A DNA stretch of 64,000 nucleotides, from NCBI RefSeq assembly GCF_030656875.1, contig NZ_CP130943.1, positions 4,340,001 through 4,404,000 on the forward strand. Reading direction: 5' to 3'. Every line of letters begins with the position of its first letter. The stretch's first letter is position 1. The notes under the pieces were generated by a model. The model saw only the letters and a program-made list of their open reading frames with translations, had not been told where the DNA came from and ran no database searches. Source of the DNA: Prescottella sp. R16. Lineage in GTDB: Bacteria > Actinomycetota > Actinomycetes > Mycobacteriales > Mycobacteriaceae. Below, in pieces: positions 1 to 9,523 of this stretch. The translations under genes were made by a program, and so were the position numbers.

Positions 1-54
1 TACATGACCGGGCAGACGCTCATGGTCGACGGCGGCACCATCAAGCTGCGCTGA
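1..54 (+). CDS. C-terminal end of a short-chain dehydrogenase/reductase (partial)
   Basis: The window opens inside a plus-strand reading frame that ends at a TGA at 52-54. The 17 visible residues (YMTGQTLMVDGGTIKLR) carry the Y-x-T-G-x-x-x-x-V-D-G-G signature found at the C-terminus of classical SDR oxidoreductases, where it closes the NAD(P)-binding fold. Nothing can be said about substrate because the catalytic part lies outside the window. A strong inverted repeat follows at once. Confidence 0.75.
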   Translation, partial: YMTGQTLMVDGGTIKLR

Positions 55-60
55 CGTCTT

Positions 61-98
61 CCGCCCGGTCGGGTCGTTCGCCGCACCCGACCGGGCGG
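61..98 (+). terminator. Strong hairpin after the SDR gene
   Basis: Perfect 14-bp inverted repeat, CCGCCCGGTCGGGT at 61-74 and its complement at 85-98, with a 10-nt loop. It starts 7 bp after the SDR stop codon, which suits a transcription terminator, although no long T-run follows. Confidence 0.6.
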
Positions 99-156
99 TG
101 CGTGCTGTACTGAGAGGCGTCGGTACTCGGCCGCATCCGTCGACGAGGAGCCCCCG

Positions 157-2349
157 ATGACGCGTGTGGAATCGTCCGGTCGGCGGTGGCCGGTGTTCAC
201 GGTGGTGGCGGTCGCGGTCGTCGTGTTCCTGTTGGGTGGGCTCGGTGGCGGGTTCCAGGGCAAGCTCGCCGACGTGCAGAAGAACGACAATGCGTCGTTC
301 CTTCCGGCGCAGGCGGAGTCGACGATCGTGACGAACGAGTCGGCGAAGTTCGTGTCGGTGGAGACGGTGCCGGGGGCGGTGGTCTTCCATCGTGACGGCG
401 GGTTGACGGATGCCGACCGGGCGGCGATCGAGCAGGCCCGCACCACGATCGCGACGATCGACGGGGTGGCGACGGATTCGGTGACGCCCACCCAGTTCTC
501 GCAGGACGGGTCGACGGCGTCGGTGTTCGTGCCGTTGATCGCGAAGCAGGACGGGACGGCGGTGACCGGGCCCGCGCTCGCCGACACCGAACAGCACGTT
601 CTCGATGCCGCGCGTGCGGCCGTCGACGGCGGGGTGGAGGTGCTGCCGGCGGGACCGGGCGGCCTGCTGGTGGCGTTCATCGACGCCTTCGAGGGGCTCG
701 ACAGCACGCTGCTGCTCGTGGCGTTGCTCGTCGTGATCGTGATCCTGCTGGTGGTGTACCGCTCGCCGGTGCTGTGGGTGTTCCCGCTGTTCTCGGCGTT
801 GTTGGCGCTGGGATTGTCGTCGATGGTGATCTATCTGCTCGCCGACCACGAACTGCTCACGCTCACCGGGCAGAGTCAGGGCATCCTGTTCGTGCTCGTG
901 ATCGGCGCGGGCACGGACTATGCCCTGCTGCTGATCGCCCGGTATCGGGAGGAACTGCACTTCCACGACAACCGGTTCGACGCCATGATCAAGGCGTGGC
1001 GGGAGTCGGCGCCGGCGATCACGGCGTCGGCGGTCACCGTGATCCTGGGTCTGCTGTGCCTGAGCTTCTCGGAGTTGAACTCCAACAAGAGTCTCGGTCC
1101 GGTCGCCGCGATCGGTATCGCGTGCACGTACGTGGTGATGATGACGTTCCTGCCGGTCGTCCTGTCGGTGGTCGGGCGCTGGGTGTTCTGGCCGCGCACG
1201 CCTCGGGTCGACGGTGCGACGGACCTTGCCACGCACGGGATGTGGGGGCGGATCGCCGGATTCGTGGGACGACGCGACCGGCCCGCCTGGATCGGGGCGA
1301 CGGTGCTGTTGGCGGCGCTGTTCGCAGTCGGTATCGGCAGCCTGCAGACCGACGGGCTGACCGCGACGGAGAACTTCACCGGCACACCCGACGCCGTCCG
1401 CGGGCAGGCACTGTACGACGCCGACTTCGATCCCGGTGCCGGTGCCCCCGCCGTCGTCACGACGAACGCGGCGGCGGTCGATGCGGTGATCGCCGCGGCG
1501 AGCGGTGTCGAGGGGGTGCGGCAGGGACCGGGATCGGTGTGCGTGCAGATCGACCTCGAGAAGGTCGAGGGGCTGCTACGCAATTCCGGCGGTACGACGC
1601 CGGAGCTTCCGCCCGGGTGCCCGCCCGCGATCCTGAACGTCGCCCCGATCGACGGCCGCACGGTTGTCAATGTGGCCCTTGACGATTCGTACGATTCGCC
1701 GGAAGCATTGCAGACCGTGCAGCGGCTGCGGGACGCGTTGCACGAGGTTCCCGGGGCGGACGCCCTCGTCGGTGGTAGTTCGGCGGCAACTCTGGACGTG
1801 CAGACCGCGTCGGTGCACGACCGGAACCTGATCATCCCGATCGTGCTGGTGGTGATCTTCGTCGTTCTCGCGATCCTGTTGCGGGCGCTGCTCACGCCGC
1901 TGATCCTCATCGCGACGGTGGTGCTGAGTTTCGCGGCGACCCTCGGTGTGTCCGGGATCTTCTTCACGCACGTCTTCCATTTCGCGGGTGCCGACCCGTC
2001 GTTCCCACTGTTCGCGTTCGTGTTCCTGGTCGCGCTGGGCATCGACTACAACATCTTCCTCATGACACGGGTACGGGAGGAGACGCTCGAGCACGGCACC
2101 CGCTCCGGTGTGCTGCGCGGTCTCGCCGTGACCGGTGGCGTGATCACATCGGCGGGCATCGTGCTGGCCGGCACGTTCGCGGTGCTCGGGGTGCTCCCCC
2201 TCGTCGTCCTCGCGCAGGTGGGGTTCGCGGTCGCGTTCGGTGTCCTGCTCGACACGATCGTCGTGCGCAGCGTGCTCGTGCCGGCCCTGTCCCACGACAT
2301 CGGCAAGGCGATCTGGTGGCCGTCGGCACTGGCCCGCGCGAAGGACTGA
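157..2349 (+). CDS. MMPL-family (RND-type) membrane transporter
   Basis: A 730-residue membrane protein with the two-repeat layout of the MMPL/YdfJ family: one N-terminal membrane helix (about residues 12-30), a periplasmic domain, a helix bundle starting near residue 180, a second periplasmic domain (about 400-540), and a second helix bundle to near residue 715. The family motifs GAGTDYALLL and ALGIDYNIFLMTRV, with their membrane-embedded Asp-Tyr pairs used for proton coupling, are visible. Family members export lipids or drugs across the inner membrane in mycolic-acid bacteria; the cargo here is unknown. The start is ATG 157 behind the purine-rich GACGAGGAG. It lacks the long extra C-terminal domain of mycobacterial MmpL3 and is more like the short YdfJ type. 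Confidence 0.88.
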   Translation: MTRVESSGRRWPVFTVVAVAVVVFLLGGLGGGFQGKLADVQKNDNASFLPAQAESTIVTNESAKFVSVETVPGAVVFHRDGGLTDADRAAIEQARTTIATIDGVATDSVTPTQFSQDGSTASVFVPLIAKQDGTAVTGPALADTEQHVLDAARAAVDGGVEVLPAGPGGLLVAFIDAFEGLDSTLLLVALLVVIVILLVVYRSPVLWVFPLFSALLALGLSSMVIYLLADHELLTLTGQSQGILFVLVIGAGTDYALLLIARYREELHFHDNRFDAMIKAWRESAPAITASAVTVILGLLCLSFSELNSNKSLGPVAAIGIACTYVVMMTFLPVVLSVVGRWVFWPRTPRVDGATDLATHGMWGRIAGFVGRRDRPAWIGATVLLAALFAVGIGSLQTDGLTATENFTGTPDAVRGQALYDADFDPGAGAPAVVTTNAAAVDAVIAAASGVEGVRQGPGSVCVQIDLEKVEGLLRNSGGTTPELPPGCPPAILNVAPIDGRTVVNVALDDSYDSPEALQTVQRLRDALHEVPGADALVGGSSAATLDVQTASVHDRNLIIPIVLVVIFVVLAILLRALLTPLILIATVVLSFAATLGVSGIFFTHVFHFAGADPSFPLFAFVFLVALGIDYNIFLMTRVREETLEHGTRSGVLRGLAVTGGVITSAGIVLAGTFAVLGVLPLVVLAQVGFAVAFGVLLDTIVVRSVLVPALSHDIGKAIWWPSALARAKD

Positions 2350-2502
2350 GCCAGGACCGGACACCGACACCCCGGAGTGGTTGACGGATCGCTCCCGAAG
2401 TGGTCGGGTGGTAGGTGACGGACGGCGCAGCCCGCCACTCCGGGCTACTGCCTTCCTTGCAGCTCTACTGCACGGCAACGTGATTCGTGGGGAAGGATGC
2501 AG

Positions 2503-4017
2503 ATGTCGAATTTCACGACGGACGACGCCGGAATCCCGGTGCCCAGTGACCAGCATTCGCTGACCGTGGGGCCGGACGGGCCGATCCTGCTGCAGGACTA
2601 TTACCTGATCGAGAAGATGGCCCAGTTCAATCGGGAACGGGTCCCGGAACGGCAACCGCATGCGAAGGGCGGCGGCGCGTTCGGCACGTTCGAGGTCACG
2701 AACGACGTGAGTGCCTACACGAAGGCCGATCTGTTCCAGCCCGGGAAGAAGACGGAGATGCTCGCCCGCTTCTCCACGGTCGCCGGCGAGCGGGGCAGCC
2801 CGGACACGTGGCGGGATCCGCGCGGATTCGCGCTCAAGTTCTACACCGAGCAGGGCAACTTCGACATGGTCGGCAACAACACGCCGATCTTCTTCATGCG
2901 GGATCCGATGAAGTTCCAGGACTTCATCCGCTCGCAGAAACGCCGGGCCGACAACAACTTGCGCGATCACGACATGCAGTGGGATTTCTGGACGCTGTCT
3001 CCCGAGTCCGCGCACCAGGTGACCTGGCTGATGGGTGATCGCGGCATCCCCCGCACCTGGCGGCACATGAACGGGTACTCGAGTCACACCTACATGTGGG
3101 TCAATGCGCAGGGCGAGCGGTTCTGGGTGAAATACCACTTCGTCACCGATCAGGGCATCGAGTTCTTCACGCAGGACGAGGCCGACCAGATGGCTGCGAT
3201 CGACACCGACTACCACACGCGGGACCTGTGGGAGCACATCGACGGCGGCGACTATCCGACGTGGACGCTGAAGATGCAGATCATGCCGTACGAGGAGGCA
3301 AAGAGTTATCGGTTCAATCCGTTCGATCTGACGAAGGTGTGGCCGCACGGCGACTACCCGTTGATCGACGTGGGCACGATGCGACTCGACCGCAATCCGG
3401 CGGACTACCACTGCGAGATCGAGCAGGCCGCGTTCGAGCCGAGCAGTTCGGTGCCGGGCACCGGACCGAGTCCGGACAAGATGCTGTTGGGTCGGTGGTT
3501 CTCGTACCCGGATGCGCACCGGTATCGGATCGGCTCCAATTACAAGGAGCTACCGGTCAATTCGCCGCACGCGTCCCAGCGCCGCTCGTACACCAAGGAC
3601 GGGCGCATGCGGCACCACAATCCGGGCGACCCGGTGTACGTGCCGAACTCGAAGGGCGGACCGCACGCCGATGTCGACGTGTCCGGGGAGTCCCCGGGCT
3701 GGTTCACCGACGGTGAGATGGTGCGTCAGGCGTACACGCTCCGCAAGGACGACGACGACTGGGGCCAGGCCGGAACACTCGTGCGTGACGTCCTCGACGA
3801 CGCCGCCCGCGAACGGCTGGTCTCGAACATCGTGGGGCACCTGCTGAACGGGGTGACCGAGCCGGTGTTGGTGCGGGCGTTCGACTACTGGCGCAACGTC
3901 GACGCGAACCTCGGCGAGCGCGTCGAGAAGGGAGTGCGGGCCAAGAAGGACGAGAAGGATCCGAAGGCGGCCGGCCAGCAGAACCCGGCACGAAAGTCGG
4001 CGCAAGAGAAGGCATGA
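2503..4017 (+). CDS. katA: Monofunctional haem catalase
   Basis: Catalase that disproportionates hydrogen peroxide in the cytoplasm. The catalytic His lies in [16 protein letters not shown], the catalytic Asn in [11 protein letters not shown], and the proximal haem-ligand Tyr in [17 protein letters not shown]. The length (504 aa) fits the small-subunit clade. I place the start at ATG 2503, because GGGGAAGG lies 6 nt upstream; an ATG two codons earlier (2497) directly abuts that Shine-Dalgarno. The C-terminal 25 residues are Lys- and Ala-rich and low in complexity. About 150 bp separate it from the MMPL gene, so it probably has its own promoter. I saw no clear Fur or OxyR site. Confidence 0.93.
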   Translation: MSNFTTDDAGIPVPSDQHSLTVGPDGPILLQDYYLIEKMAQFNRERVPERQPHAKGGGAFGTFEVTNDVSAYTKADLFQPGKKTEMLARFSTVAGERGSPDTWRDPRGFALKFYTEQGNFDMVGNNTPIFFMRDPMKFQDFIRSQKRRADNNLRDHDMQWDFWTLSPESAHQVTWLMGDRGIPRTWRHMNGYSSHTYMWVNAQGERFWVKYHFVTDQGIEFFTQDEADQMAAIDTDYHTRDLWEHIDGGDYPTWTLKMQIMPYEEAKSYRFNPFDLTKVWPHGDYPLIDVGTMRLDRNPADYHCEIEQAAFEPSSSVPGTGPSPDKMLLGRWFSYPDAHRYRIGSNYKELPVNSPHASQRRSYTKDGRMRHHNPGDPVYVPNSKGGPHADVDVSGESPGWFTDGEMVRQAYTLRKDDDDWGQAGTLVRDVLDDAARERLVSNIVGHLLNGVTEPVLVRAFDYWRNVDANLGERVEKGVRAKKDEKDPKAAGQQNPARKSAQEKA

Positions 4018-4084
4018 TGTCCGTTTGATCCCGGAACCGTGATAGACAACTTCCTCGGAGGAAGTGCACGTCACGGGGAGGGCC

Positions 4085-5461
4085 ATGAGCGACGACGACA
4101 CGGATCCGGGGTCACCGTCACGCCGGATCGCGGCCTGGACGTTCGGGCTGTCGGTGGTGTCCGTCGTCGCGGCGGGTGTCGTCGTCGGCGGGCTGTTGCA
4201 CACCCCGGAACCGGAGTTGACGACAGCGCTGCCGACGACGACCACCCCGCCACCCCCGCCGGAGCTCCCCGAATACAGCTACGTGACGCCGTCGGTGACG
4301 TATCCGACGCAGATCCCCGGCTGCGATGTCGTGGAGCCGCCGGGCGAGTCGGAAATGATCGCGTACGCGCACTACGGTGCGCCCGCCTACGAGAACCCCG
4401 ACTATCCGTGGTTCTCCGGCCCGAAGGCGCTCGCCATGTCGCAGGCGCTGGTCGACGCCCTCCCCGCCGGGACGGAGGTGGAGTTCGCGGCACCGGAGGC
4501 GTCGCTGTACTTCCAGCCGATCTCGAGCTACGAGGACCCCACCATCGATCTCGGTGGCAGCACCGACGCGCACGCGACGCTGCGGCGCGGCGACGCCCGC
4601 GGTTCGCTCTGGGTGTCGGTGCGCCAGACCGCCGATCCGGTGCCGCCGTGTGTCGCCGGATCGCTCGATGCGCGGCGCACCCTCGGCGACGGCACCGTCG
4701 TCGACGTGCAGGACACGTGGTCGGAGACCGACGGTGTGCGGACGGTGTCGCGCAGTGCGGCGGTGTACACGACGGACGGCAGCCGGATCCACCTGTCCGC
4801 GTCCGACGCCTCGTACTCCGACGGCGAGGAGAAACACAGCAGCGCGGTTCCGCTGAGTATCGACGAGCTCGTCACGCTCGCCACGCTTCCCCAGTTGCGG
4901 GTGACCGTGCCGGTCCCGCCGGGCACGGGTATGCCGCCCATGCCCTGCTCCACGTCGGTCGAGGGCGGCCCCGCGATCGACCGAGCCGAAGCAGCCCGGC
5001 TGGGTGTCGCGCTCGCGGCGGTGCCCCTGCCGGGTGTGTCGACGGATCGTCCACTCGGGGAGCTGTGGCCGGCAGGGTACGACGCGGGCACCGTGTGCCA
5101 GGCGGTACAGGTCACGACTCCCGGCAGCGAATCCGAGCTGCGGGTGGCGATCGCCGGCGGCCAGGATCTCCCGGACACGTCCGAAACCTCTTCCGGACGA
5201 GGGTCGTACGACGGAACCTTCACCGAGATCCGCACGCTCGCGGACGGCAGCGTCGTCGAACGCCGCGAACACCACTACGCACAGGTCGGCATGGAGGCGG
5301 GTGCGCAGTCGACCCAGATGACGTCACGGACCGTCACGGTCACCCGCCTGTCCGGCGGATACGTCCAGGCGGTGTCGAATGCAGCCGTACCGGCACGACC
5401 TCTGTCGTTCGAGCAGCTCGAGGCGATCGCCCTCGCCCCCGACCTGGAGGTGACGTCGTGA
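4085..5461 (+). CDS. Membrane-anchored hypothetical protein with Pro/Thr-rich linker
   Basis: A 458-residue protein I do not recognise. It has a short cytoplasmic start, one hydrophobic helix (about residues 18-40), and a Thr/Pro-rich linker (TTTTPPPPPELPEY) leading to a large exported region. The exported part seems to hold two related halves, each opening with an acidic/Cys patch (IPGCDVVEPP and PMPCSTSVEG) and each ending in an 'xLxxLATLPQL'-type helix. The start is ATG 4085, with GGGGAGGG just upstream; an upstream ATG at 4064 has no such site. Its stop overlaps the next gene (GTGA), so the two are almost certainly co-translated and may act together at the outer face of the membrane. Confidence 0.6.
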   Translation: MSDDDTDPGSPSRRIAAWTFGLSVVSVVAAGVVVGGLLHTPEPELTTALPTTTTPPPPPELPEYSYVTPSVTYPTQIPGCDVVEPPGESEMIAYAHYGAPAYENPDYPWFSGPKALAMSQALVDALPAGTEVEFAAPEASLYFQPISSYEDPTIDLGGSTDAHATLRRGDARGSLWVSVRQTADPVPPCVAGSLDARRTLGDGTVVDVQDTWSETDGVRTVSRSAAVYTTDGSRIHLSASDASYSDGEEKHSSAVPLSIDELVTLATLPQLRVTVPVPPGTGMPPMPCSTSVEGGPAIDRAEAARLGVALAAVPLPGVSTDRPLGELWPAGYDAGTVCQAVQVTTPGSESELRVAIAGGQDLPDTSETSSGRGSYDGTFTEIRTLADGSVVERREHHYAQVGMEAGAQSTQMTSRTVTVTRLSGGYVQAVSNAAVPARPLSFEQLEAIALAPDLEVTS

Positions 5462-6855
5462 ACCGTGAGGTCCGCAATCTGGTGGTGGCCGCCGCCGTGG
5501 CCGCCGTCACCGTCACCGGTGCCGTCGTGACCGTCGTGCAGGCCGGCGGTGACGGCACCCGCAAGATCACCGGAACCGTCGATGCGGCACCGGGTCTGGG
5601 CTGGTCTCTCGACGCGGCCGCGATGTACGGGCAGTCGTTCGCCGAGTTCCGCGATCCGGTCACCGGAAGCGAATACGACTGGGGCAATCCGGGTTTCGTC
5701 GACGCCGGCGATACGCTGCTGTCGATCGTCGGGGTCTCGAACGGTGGTATGAGCCTGCAGGATCCCGTGATGGTCGGGGTCGACGCGGCGAGCGGTGACG
5801 TGCGCTGGCGCAGTCCCGCCGAGGAATTGGGCGGGTGCGCATCCGCCGTCCTCGACGGCGATCTCGTGTGCTTCACCGCACCACTGGCGGACGAACCCGC
5901 GCTCGTCGGCTTCGACGTCGACACCGGGGAGGTCACCCGAACCCCGACGGACTGGATGGTGTTCGCGGTGGCCACCGTCGACGATCGCCTGTACGTCGCC
6001 GAGGGCAACATCGAGGACGCCGACGTGCGCCTGCACGCCGGCTCCCTTGCCGAGCCGGATGCGCAGTGGTCGCGGCCATTCGACGTGCAGGGCTGGTGGG
6101 AGGACGATCTCACCCATGCCCTGGACGTCACGCACGGGCAGGGTGTCGTTGCGCTCGGTGCGGACCTCGCCGGGTTCGATCTCGACACCGGCGAGCCGAC
6201 GTGGACGTCGTCGCTCGACGGCTGCTCGCGGGCAGAATCGACCGCTGGCGCCCTGGTGGTGACGATCCACACCGAGTGCGACGGCTACCGCCGTGTCGGT
6301 ACCGAGGTGGTCGACCGGGCGGGGCGCGCGCTCGTCGCCGTGGACGGTGAAGTGGCACAGTCTCCGTCGTTCGACGATCCCGTAGACGCGACGATTCCCG
6401 TGCTCGTCGGCGACGGCGGACGCGATCGGGTGACCGGTGAACTGCTGTGGACGAGCACCGATCTGGTGTCCACGCCACGCGAGGCCGACGAGTACAACGC
6501 GAACACCACGTTCGGGACGGCCACCGCGGTCGTCGGTGACGTCGCGATCCTGCAGGACGGTGACACGACGACGGCCCTGGATCTGCGCACCGGGAACCGA
6601 CTGTGGCAGCGAGAGGAAAGCGACTTCGGCACCGTGCAGGGGCACGACGATCGGGTGCTGGTGACGGCGGATCACAAGGCGATCCGGGCGTTCGACCTCC
6701 GGACCGGCGAACCCGTGTGGGAAACACCGTTTCTCGCGATCGACGACGATCGGGATGCACTCGGGTCCAACAGCATGCTCGCGACCGGTGGCGACGGACG
6801 CTACAGCTACGTCTCGGACCGCACGATGATCGGACTGCGTCCGCTCCCCCGGTGA
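5458..6855 (+). CDS. Exported PQQ-like beta-propeller protein
   Basis: A 465-residue protein starting at GTG 5458, which overlaps the preceding stop by 4 bp. An N-terminal hydrophobic helix (about residues 8-26) serves as signal anchor. The rest is built of repeated propeller blades with 'D-x-x-T-G-E-x-x-W' strands: DAASGDVRW, DLDTGEPTWT, DRVTGELLWT, DLRTGNRLWQ and DLRTGEPVW. Such PQQ-like/WD40-like propellers act as protein-binding scaffolds (BamB type); there is no sign of a PQQ dehydrogenase active site. Its tight coupling to the upstream anchored protein suggests a two-component surface assembly. The function is unknown. Confidence 0.65.
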   Translation: MNREVRNLVVAAAVAAVTVTGAVVTVVQAGGDGTRKITGTVDAAPGLGWSLDAAAMYGQSFAEFRDPVTGSEYDWGNPGFVDAGDTLLSIVGVSNGGMSLQDPVMVGVDAASGDVRWRSPAEELGGCASAVLDGDLVCFTAPLADEPALVGFDVDTGEVTRTPTDWMVFAVATVDDRLYVAEGNIEDADVRLHAGSLAEPDAQWSRPFDVQGWWEDDLTHALDVTHGQGVVALGADLAGFDLDTGEPTWTSSLDGCSRAESTAGALVVTIHTECDGYRRVGTEVVDRAGRALVAVDGEVAQSPSFDDPVDATIPVLVGDGGRDRVTGELLWTSTDLVSTPREADEYNANTTFGTATAVVGDVAILQDGDTTTALDLRTGNRLWQREESDFGTVQGHDDRVLVTADHKAIRAFDLRTGEPVWETPFLAIDDDRDALGSNSMLATGGDGRYSYVSDRTMIGLRPLPR

Positions 6856-6862
6856 CCACGAC

Positions 6863-7726
6863 TCACAGGTAGGCCTGCGCCGTCCACAGATGGAACAGGG
6901 CGTAGGCCCGCCACGGCCGCCAGGGCTCCGATGCCGCGGCGGCCTCGCGTGGCGTCGTCACGCCGAGAGCGCGGCGGAGCACGAGGTCGCCGGAGGGGTA
7001 GGCGTCGCGGTCACCGAGGACGCGGACCGCGAGGTAGTCGACGGTCCACGGCCCGATGCCCGGCAGGGCGAGCAGCCGGGACCGGAACTCGTCGGGGTCG
7101 GCGTCGGGTCCGAGGGGCAGGCCGTCCGCTGCCGCCTCCGCCAGCGTGTGGACGGTGCGGGCGCGTGCCCCGGTGAGTCCGACGGCCTCCCGGATCGCCG
7201 ACGGGTCGAGGGCCGAAAGCTGCTGTGGTGTCGGGAAGCTCGTGAATCCGTCGATCCCGGTCGGTGCACCGAATGCCGCGACGAGACGCGACCCGAACGT
7301 CCGGGCCGCCGGGAGCGACACCTGCTGCCCCAGGACGGTGAGCACCGCGGTCTCGAATCCGTCGACGGAGCCGAGGACACGCAGCCCCGGGCGTGCGGAC
7401 ACGTGCGGCGCGAGAACGGCATCCGACGACAGTGCCGCGTCGACGGCGTCCGGGTCGGCGTCGAGGTCGAGCCACCAGCGGAGCAGCGATTCGAGGTGCG
7501 GGACGTCGTCGCCGTGGGCGGGCCGGATCGTCGCGTGCACGTGGTCGGTGCCGAACCGGATGCCCACCACGGCCGGCCCGTGCGGGGCGGGCACGATACG
7601 GGTGTGCGTCCCGGTGTCCGGGTCGTGCCGTTCGAGGCCGGCCACGGTGTGCGCCGCCAGTGCGGCGAGCAGTGGGGCCGATGTGAACGGCGGACGGAAC
7701 GGCAGGCGCCGGGTCGTGGTCGTCAC
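6863..7726 (-). CDS. AlkA-like 3-methyladenine DNA glycosylase
   Basis: A 287-residue base-excision glycosylase of the HhH-GPD superfamily. The N-terminal half resembles the AlkA beta domain. The C-terminal half has the helix-hairpin-helix LPGIGPWTVDYLAVRVLG followed by the catalytic-Asp loop DAYPSGDLVLRRAL; the Asp of PSGD is the expected catalytic residue. It would remove alkylated purines from DNA. The start is GTG 7726, overlapping the alkB stop as GTGA. It has no N-terminal Ada zinc domain, which is often fused to AlkA in actinobacteria. It is the last gene of an operon of direct-reversal and excision enzymes. Confidence 0.82.
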   Translation of the reverse strand: MTTTTRRLPFRPPFTSAPLLAALAAHTVAGLERHDPDTGTHTRIVPAPHGPAVVGIRFGTDHVHATIRPAHGDDVPHLESLLRWWLDLDADPDAVDAALSSDAVLAPHVSARPGLRVLGSVDGFETAVLTVLGQQVSLPAARTFGSRLVAAFGAPTGIDGFTSFPTPQQLSALDPSAIREAVGLTGARARTVHTLAEAAADGLPLGPDADPDEFRSRLLALPGIGPWTVDYLAVRVLGDRDAYPSGDLVLRRALGVTTPREAAAASEPWRPWRAYALFHLWTAQAYL

Positions 7727-8376
7727 GAATCCTCGAGCCCGGTCACCCGCAGCGTGATGTTGAGCCGGCCGGAGGCCAGCCCGCACTCCGGATCCGCTGT
7801 TCCCGGAAACACTTTGGGCACACCGTGGTACGCGAACCGGGACGGCCCACCGAATACGAACAGATCACCGGAGCACAGTTCGACGTCGGTGTACGGCCGG
7901 CTGCGGGTGTCGGGGTTGCCGAACCGGAACGTGCACGTGTCGCCGATGCTCAGCGACACGACGGGTGCGGTGGACCGCTCCTCCTGGTCGCGGTGCATGC
8001 CCATGCGGGCGGTGGCGTCGTAGAAGTTGATCAGGGCCGCGTCGGGTGTATAGCCGGCCCCGGCGTCCGGGTCTTCGTAGGCGTCGGCGACGGCCCGCCT
8101 CCCCCACTGCACCAACCGGTCCGGGACCGGTGGCACCCGCACCCCGTCGACGCTGCGGAGGTAACGGTACGGGGCCCAATGCCATCCGAGGCCCACACTC
8201 TGCACCGACATGAGCCGCCCGGTGGGCAGCCGGGTCGCCCGCATCGGGATCGGGCCGCGCGCCCACTCCCGGCACGCGGCGACCAGCCGGCGCTGATCAT
8301 CGGTGTCCAGCCAGTCCGGGACGTGGACCGCACCCGGTGCCACCGTCCGGCGCGGCCGCGGAAGGAGCGCTCTCAC
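7723..8376 (-). CDS. alkB: AlkB-type 2-oxoglutarate/Fe(II) DNA-repair dioxygenase
   Basis: A 217-residue dioxygenase that oxidatively demethylates 1-methyladenine and 3-methylcytosine in DNA. Visible motifs are NFYD, the iron ligands His and Asp in MHRDQEE, the distal His in FAYHGVPK, and the 2-oxoglutarate-binding Arg residues in RLNITLR. The start is GTG 8376, 4 bp inside the upstream MGMT gene. An ORF extends further upstream but only in the MGMT antisense-like frame. Its location between two direct-reversal genes fits a coordinated response to alkylation. Confidence 0.87.
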   Translation of the reverse strand: MRALLPRPRRTVAPGAVHVPDWLDTDDQRRLVAACREWARGPIPMRATRLPTGRLMSVQSVGLGWHWAPYRYLRSVDGVRVPPVPDRLVQWGRRAVADAYEDPDAGAGYTPDAALINFYDATARMGMHRDQEERSTAPVVSLSIGDTCTFRFGNPDTRSRPYTDVELCSGDLFVFGGPSRFAYHGVPKVFPGTADPECGLASGRLNITLRVTGLEDS

Positions 8377-8969
8377 GCCGCCTCCAGATCCAGCAGCGCC
8401 CGTTTGACCTCGACGCCACCGGCGTAGCTGCTCATGGTGCCGTCGCTGCGGATCACCCGGTGGCACGGCACGAACACCGGCAGCGGGTTGGTGGCGCACG
8501 CGGTGCCGACGGCCCGTACCGCGCGCGGGCTGCCGGCGGCCTCCGCGATCTCGGTGTAGCTGGCGGTTGTGCCGTAGCCGATGTCCGGCAGCAGGGTCAG
8601 CACCGTGCGCCGGAAGCCGCGGGTCAGCCGCAGGTCGAGGGGCACGTCGAAGTGGGTGCGGCGGTGGGTGAAGTATTCGTCGAGTTGTCGGGCCGCGGCG
8701 TCGAGGCGGCCCGGCGCGGCGAGGATGCGCGGGCTGATCCGCTCGGCGAGGTCGGCGAGGACGGCGTCGTGGTCCTCGCGGGGATACGCGACCCGGACCA
8801 GACCGATATCGGTGGCGGCGAGCAGCAGCCGCCCGACGGGGGTGTCGACGGACCGGTAGCCGATGTCGAGGAGACCGTCGCGGTCGGCGGTGGCGGTGAG
8901 TCGGGCGTGCAGGCGGTCCAGGTCTGCGGCGGCCACGTCCGGGGCGGGAAGGGCGGGCAGAATGTTCAT
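8373..8969 (-). CDS. ogt: Methylated-DNA-protein-cysteine methyltransferase (copy 1)
   Basis: A 198-residue suicide repair protein that transfers the methyl group of O6-methylguanine to its own Cys. The active-site motif PCHRVI lies in VFVPCHRVIRSDG, followed by the usual YAGGVEVKRALLDLE tail. The N-terminal domain is full length. The start is ATG 8969, overlapping the sigma-factor stop as ATGA; its stop overlaps alkB as GTGA. It is one of two intact MGMT genes in this operon. The two are clearly different in sequence, so this is not a recent duplication. Confidence 0.88.
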   Translation of the reverse strand: MNILPALPAPDVAAADLDRLHARLTATADRDGLLDIGYRSVDTPVGRLLLAATDIGLVRVAYPREDHDAVLADLAERISPRILAAPGRLDAAARQLDEYFTHRRTHFDVPLDLRLTRGFRRTVLTLLPDIGYGTTASYTEIAEAAGSPRAVRAVGTACATNPLPVFVPCHRVIRSDGTMSSYAGGVEVKRALLDLEAA

Positions 8970-9523
8970 CGGGGGGCTCCTTCCGGATCGGGGGTCGGGT
9001 AGGTGCGGCGTAGCCGGGCGATGCCGTCGGCGGCGGCCCGGCGGGCCGCGTCGGTGCTGTTGCCGAGAATCTCGGCGACCTGCGCGTACGGCAGCCCGGC
9101 CAGGTGGTGGTGGACGACGGCGGCCCGCTGCGTGAACGGCAGGTCGGCGAGTGCGTCCCACAGTTCGTGGTTCCACGTGCCGGGCACGTCCCGCACGGTC
9201 GGTCGTTCGGGCAACTCGTCCGTCGGGATCGGGGTGCGGGCGCGAACCCGATGGATGTCGACGGCCTTGCGGTGCGCGATGGTCACCAGCCAGGCTTCGA
9301 CGTTCGCGCCGGGCGGCAGGTCGGGGTATGCCCTCAGTGCCGCCAGGAACGTCTCGGACCAGGCATCGTCGGCGTCGGCGCTGGTGGGGCCCAGCAGCGC
9401 GCGGCACACCCGCAGCACCACCGGCCCGTGCTCGGTGACGATCTTCTCGAACGGTATCGGTCCCACATCGGGTAGACGCTCGCGGCGGCCGGAACGTGAG
9501 ATCGGTTCGTCAGAACAGTCCAT
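8966..9523 (-). CDS. ECF-type RNA polymerase sigma factor
   Basis: A 185-residue sigma-70 family protein. Region 2 spans roughly residues 25-95 (DADDAWSETFLAALRAYPDL, then EAWLVTIAHRKAVDIHR), and region 4 spans about 120-172 (LADLPFTQRAAVVHHHLAGL, then YAQVAEILGNSTDAARRAA). The start is ATG 9523 behind GGGAG; the first 14 bp overlap the upstream MGMT gene. The stop overlaps MGMT copy 1. No anti-sigma gene is adjacent. A sigma factor embedded in an alkylation-repair operon suggests it drives, or is co-induced with, that response; this is inference. Confidence 0.82.
   Translation of the reverse strand: MDCSDEPISRSGRRERLPDVGPIPFEKIVTEHGPVVLRVCRALLGPTSADADDAWSETFLAALRAYPDLPPGANVEAWLVTIAHRKAVDIHRVRARTPIPTDELPERPTVRDVPGTWNHELWDALADLPFTQRAAVVHHHLAGLPYAQVAEILGNSTDAARRAAADGIARLRRTYPTPDPEGAPR

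Noticed and set aside
2497..2502. Catalase start two codons upstream (ATG 2497)
   Set aside because: It directly abuts the Shine-Dalgarno GGGGAAGG, leaving no spacing; ATG 2503 has 6 nt.
918..3519. Long minus-strand frames antisense to the MMPL and catalase genes
   Set aside because: They mirror the codon pattern of the sense genes and show no recognisable domain.
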